Assembly (NCBI GenBank): GCA_963995505.1
Contig: OZ023187.1
Coordinates: 10,937,176 to 11,001,175, forward strand
Source: Hypericum androsaemum
Taxonomy: Eukaryota; Streptophyta; Magnoliopsida; Malpighiales; Hypericaceae
Direction of reading: 5' to 3'
DNA: 64,000 bases
Under the pieces are notes generated by a model, which searched no databases, had not been told where the DNA came from, and saw nothing but the letters and a program-made list of their open reading frames with translations. The position numbers and the translations under genes are program-made. Of this stretch, positions 62,701 through 64,000 are shown one piece after another (within the stretch, counting starts at the first letter, position 1; each line of letters opens with the position of its first letter).

Positions 62701-64000
62701 GAAAAGGAAAGAAAGGGCAAGGAAAAGGAAAGAAAGCACAAGAAAAAGGTAAGAAAAGGAAAGATAAGGCAAGAAAGGCCAAAGAAAAGGCAAGAAAGAG
62801 CAAGGAAAAGGCAAGAAAAGGCAATATAAAGAAAGAAAGGGCATGGAAAAGGCAAGAAAAGGTAGGAAAATATATGAAAAAGCAAGAAAGAGAATGTAAA
62901 AGGCAAGAAAGGGCAAGGAAAACATAAGAAAATGCAAGATAAGGCAAGAAGGGCAAGGAAAATACAAGAAAACTCAAAAAATGCAAGATAAGACAAGACG
63001 TGGGTAGGGCAAGAAAGGGCAGAAGAGGCAAGAATGGGCAAGAAAGGGCAAATAAAAAGTAAGAAAAGGAAAGAAAAAGGCAAGAACAGGCAAGATAAGG
63101 TAAGAAAGGGCAAGATAAGGAAAAATAAGGGAAGAAAAGGCAAGAAAATGAAAGATAAGGTAAGGAAAAGGCAAGAAAAGGCACGGAAAAGGCAAGGAAA
63201 TGCAAGAAAAGATGAGATAAGGCAAGATAAGGCAAGACAAGGAAAGAACAGGCAAAATAAGGCAAGAAAAGGAAAAAAAAGAAAGAAAAGGCAATATAAT
63301 GCAAGAAAAGGCAAGAAATGTAAAGAAAAGACAAGATAAAGAAAGAAATGGCAAGAATAGGAAATAGAAGGCAAGAAAAGGCAAGGAAAAGGGAAGAAAG
63401 GGCAAGAAAAGGCAAGTAAATGCAAGACAACGCAAGGTAAAGGCAAGGAAAAGGCTAGAAAAGGCAAGATAAGGCAAGATAAGGCAAAAAAAGGAAAGAA
63501 AAGTAAGATACGGCAAGCAAAGGCAATATAAGGCAAGGAAAAGGCAAGAAAAGATAAGAAAAGGCAAGAAAAGATAAGAAAAGGAAAGAAAAAGAAAGAA
63601 AAGGCAAGATAATGCAAGGAAAACGGCAAGAAAGGGCAAATAAAAGGCATGAAAAGATAAGAAAAGGCAAGAAAGGGCAAGGAAAAGGCAAGCTAAGGTA
63701 AGAAAAGGAAAGAAAAGGCAAGGAAATGTAAGATAAGGCAAGGAAATGGCAAGAAAGGGCTAGGAAAAGGCTAGAAAAGGCAAGATAAGGCAAGAATAGT
63801 CAAGAAAAGGAAAGATAAGGCAAGGAAAACGCAAGAAAGGGCTAGGAAAAGGCAAGATAAGGCAAGAAAAGGTAAGAAAAGGCAAGAAAAGGAAAGAAAA
63901 GCCAAGAAAAGGCAAGAAAAAGAAAGAAAAGGCAAGATATGGCAAGAAGGGGCAAATGAAAGAGAAGAAAAGGCAAGAAAAGACAAGATAATGCAAGGAA
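56723..64000. repeat. Higher-order block, right copy, cut by the window end
   Basis: This is the right partner of 43309-51170. Shared rare phrases include CAAGCTAATGCAAGAAAAGG (about 60930), AACATAAGAAAATGCAAG (about 62920) and the CAAGAATAGTCAAG phrase near 62325 and 63792. The window ends inside the block. Confidence 0.72.

Larger units (their letters stand above)
40723..64000. repeat. Purine-rich decamer satellite, segment 5, type A, continuing past the window
   Basis: At least 23.3 kb of the same decamer array with type-A texture. To about 42.9 kb it follows the array after 6933 in order. Beyond that it has its own higher-order structure: a phrase CGTGGGTAGGTAAGGC in five copies plus a sixth diverged one, tandem units at 51001, 53649 and 56106, and a repeated block 13 kb apart. 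The minus frame of 1,599 codons at 55406-60205 and all similar frames are readings of the repeat. There is no transposon, gene or change of strand polarity in this segment. Confidence 0.95.

Noticed and set aside
40723..64000. CRISPR-like regular repeats
   Set aside because: There are no unique spacers; unit and interval are the same degenerate decamer. The setting is plant nuclear DNA, with no cas genes.

Overview
This window is plant nuclear DNA, most likely from a eudicot and probably an asterid; the asterid guess rests only on recalled resemblance of the LTR ends. The evidence is plant LTR retrotransposons (TG...CA termini, an initiator-methionine tRNA primer-binding site, a decayed Ty1/copia polyprotein) and two nuclear copies of part of the plastid gene ndhD. 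I see no intact host gene, rRNA or tRNA. About 50.6 kb of 64 kb (79%) is one unusual satellite: a purine-rich array built on the decamer GGCAAGAAAA and its variants (GGCAAGATAA, GGAAAGAAAA, GGTAAGAAAA, GGCTAGAAAA). The purines lie on the + strand in all four array segments.

Layout: 1-1405 is the leader of a minus-strand LTR retroelement, with its primer-binding site at 1390-1401. 1406-2616 is the U5-side part of its LTR. 2617-4203 is array. 4204-6932 is a plus-strand LTR inserted in the array with an apparent AAAGG target duplication. 6933-22266 is type-A array and 22267-27586 is type-B array. 27587-28063 is an LTR piece carrying a truncated ndhD fragment. 28064-33114 is type-B array again. 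33115-34473 is a minus-strand LTR with a longer ndhD fragment. 34474-38960 is a foreign block with a decayed copia gag-pol. 38961-40722 is a second copy of the 3' two thirds of the 4204-6932 LTR. 40723-64000 is type-A array running off the window.

The region grew by repeated duplication at several scales: 10 bp units; a 120 bp tandem copy; landmark-to-landmark distances of about 1.1-1.5 kb and multiples; 2.46-2.65 kb tandem copies; a 5.3-5.8 kb block including the ndhD fragment; a pair of blocks about 13 kb apart; and an LTR-plus-array block repeated about 33.8 kb apart.

The very long minus-strand open frames (up to 1,599 codons) follow from the repeat: a 10 bp period gives the same Phe/Leu-rich decapeptide in all three reverse frames, and the pyrimidine strand rarely spells a stop. 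I do not call them genes. The most interesting features are the array itself (its 10 bp spacing places A-tracts once per helical turn), its multi-level organisation, and the record of retroelement and plastid DNA carried along with it.
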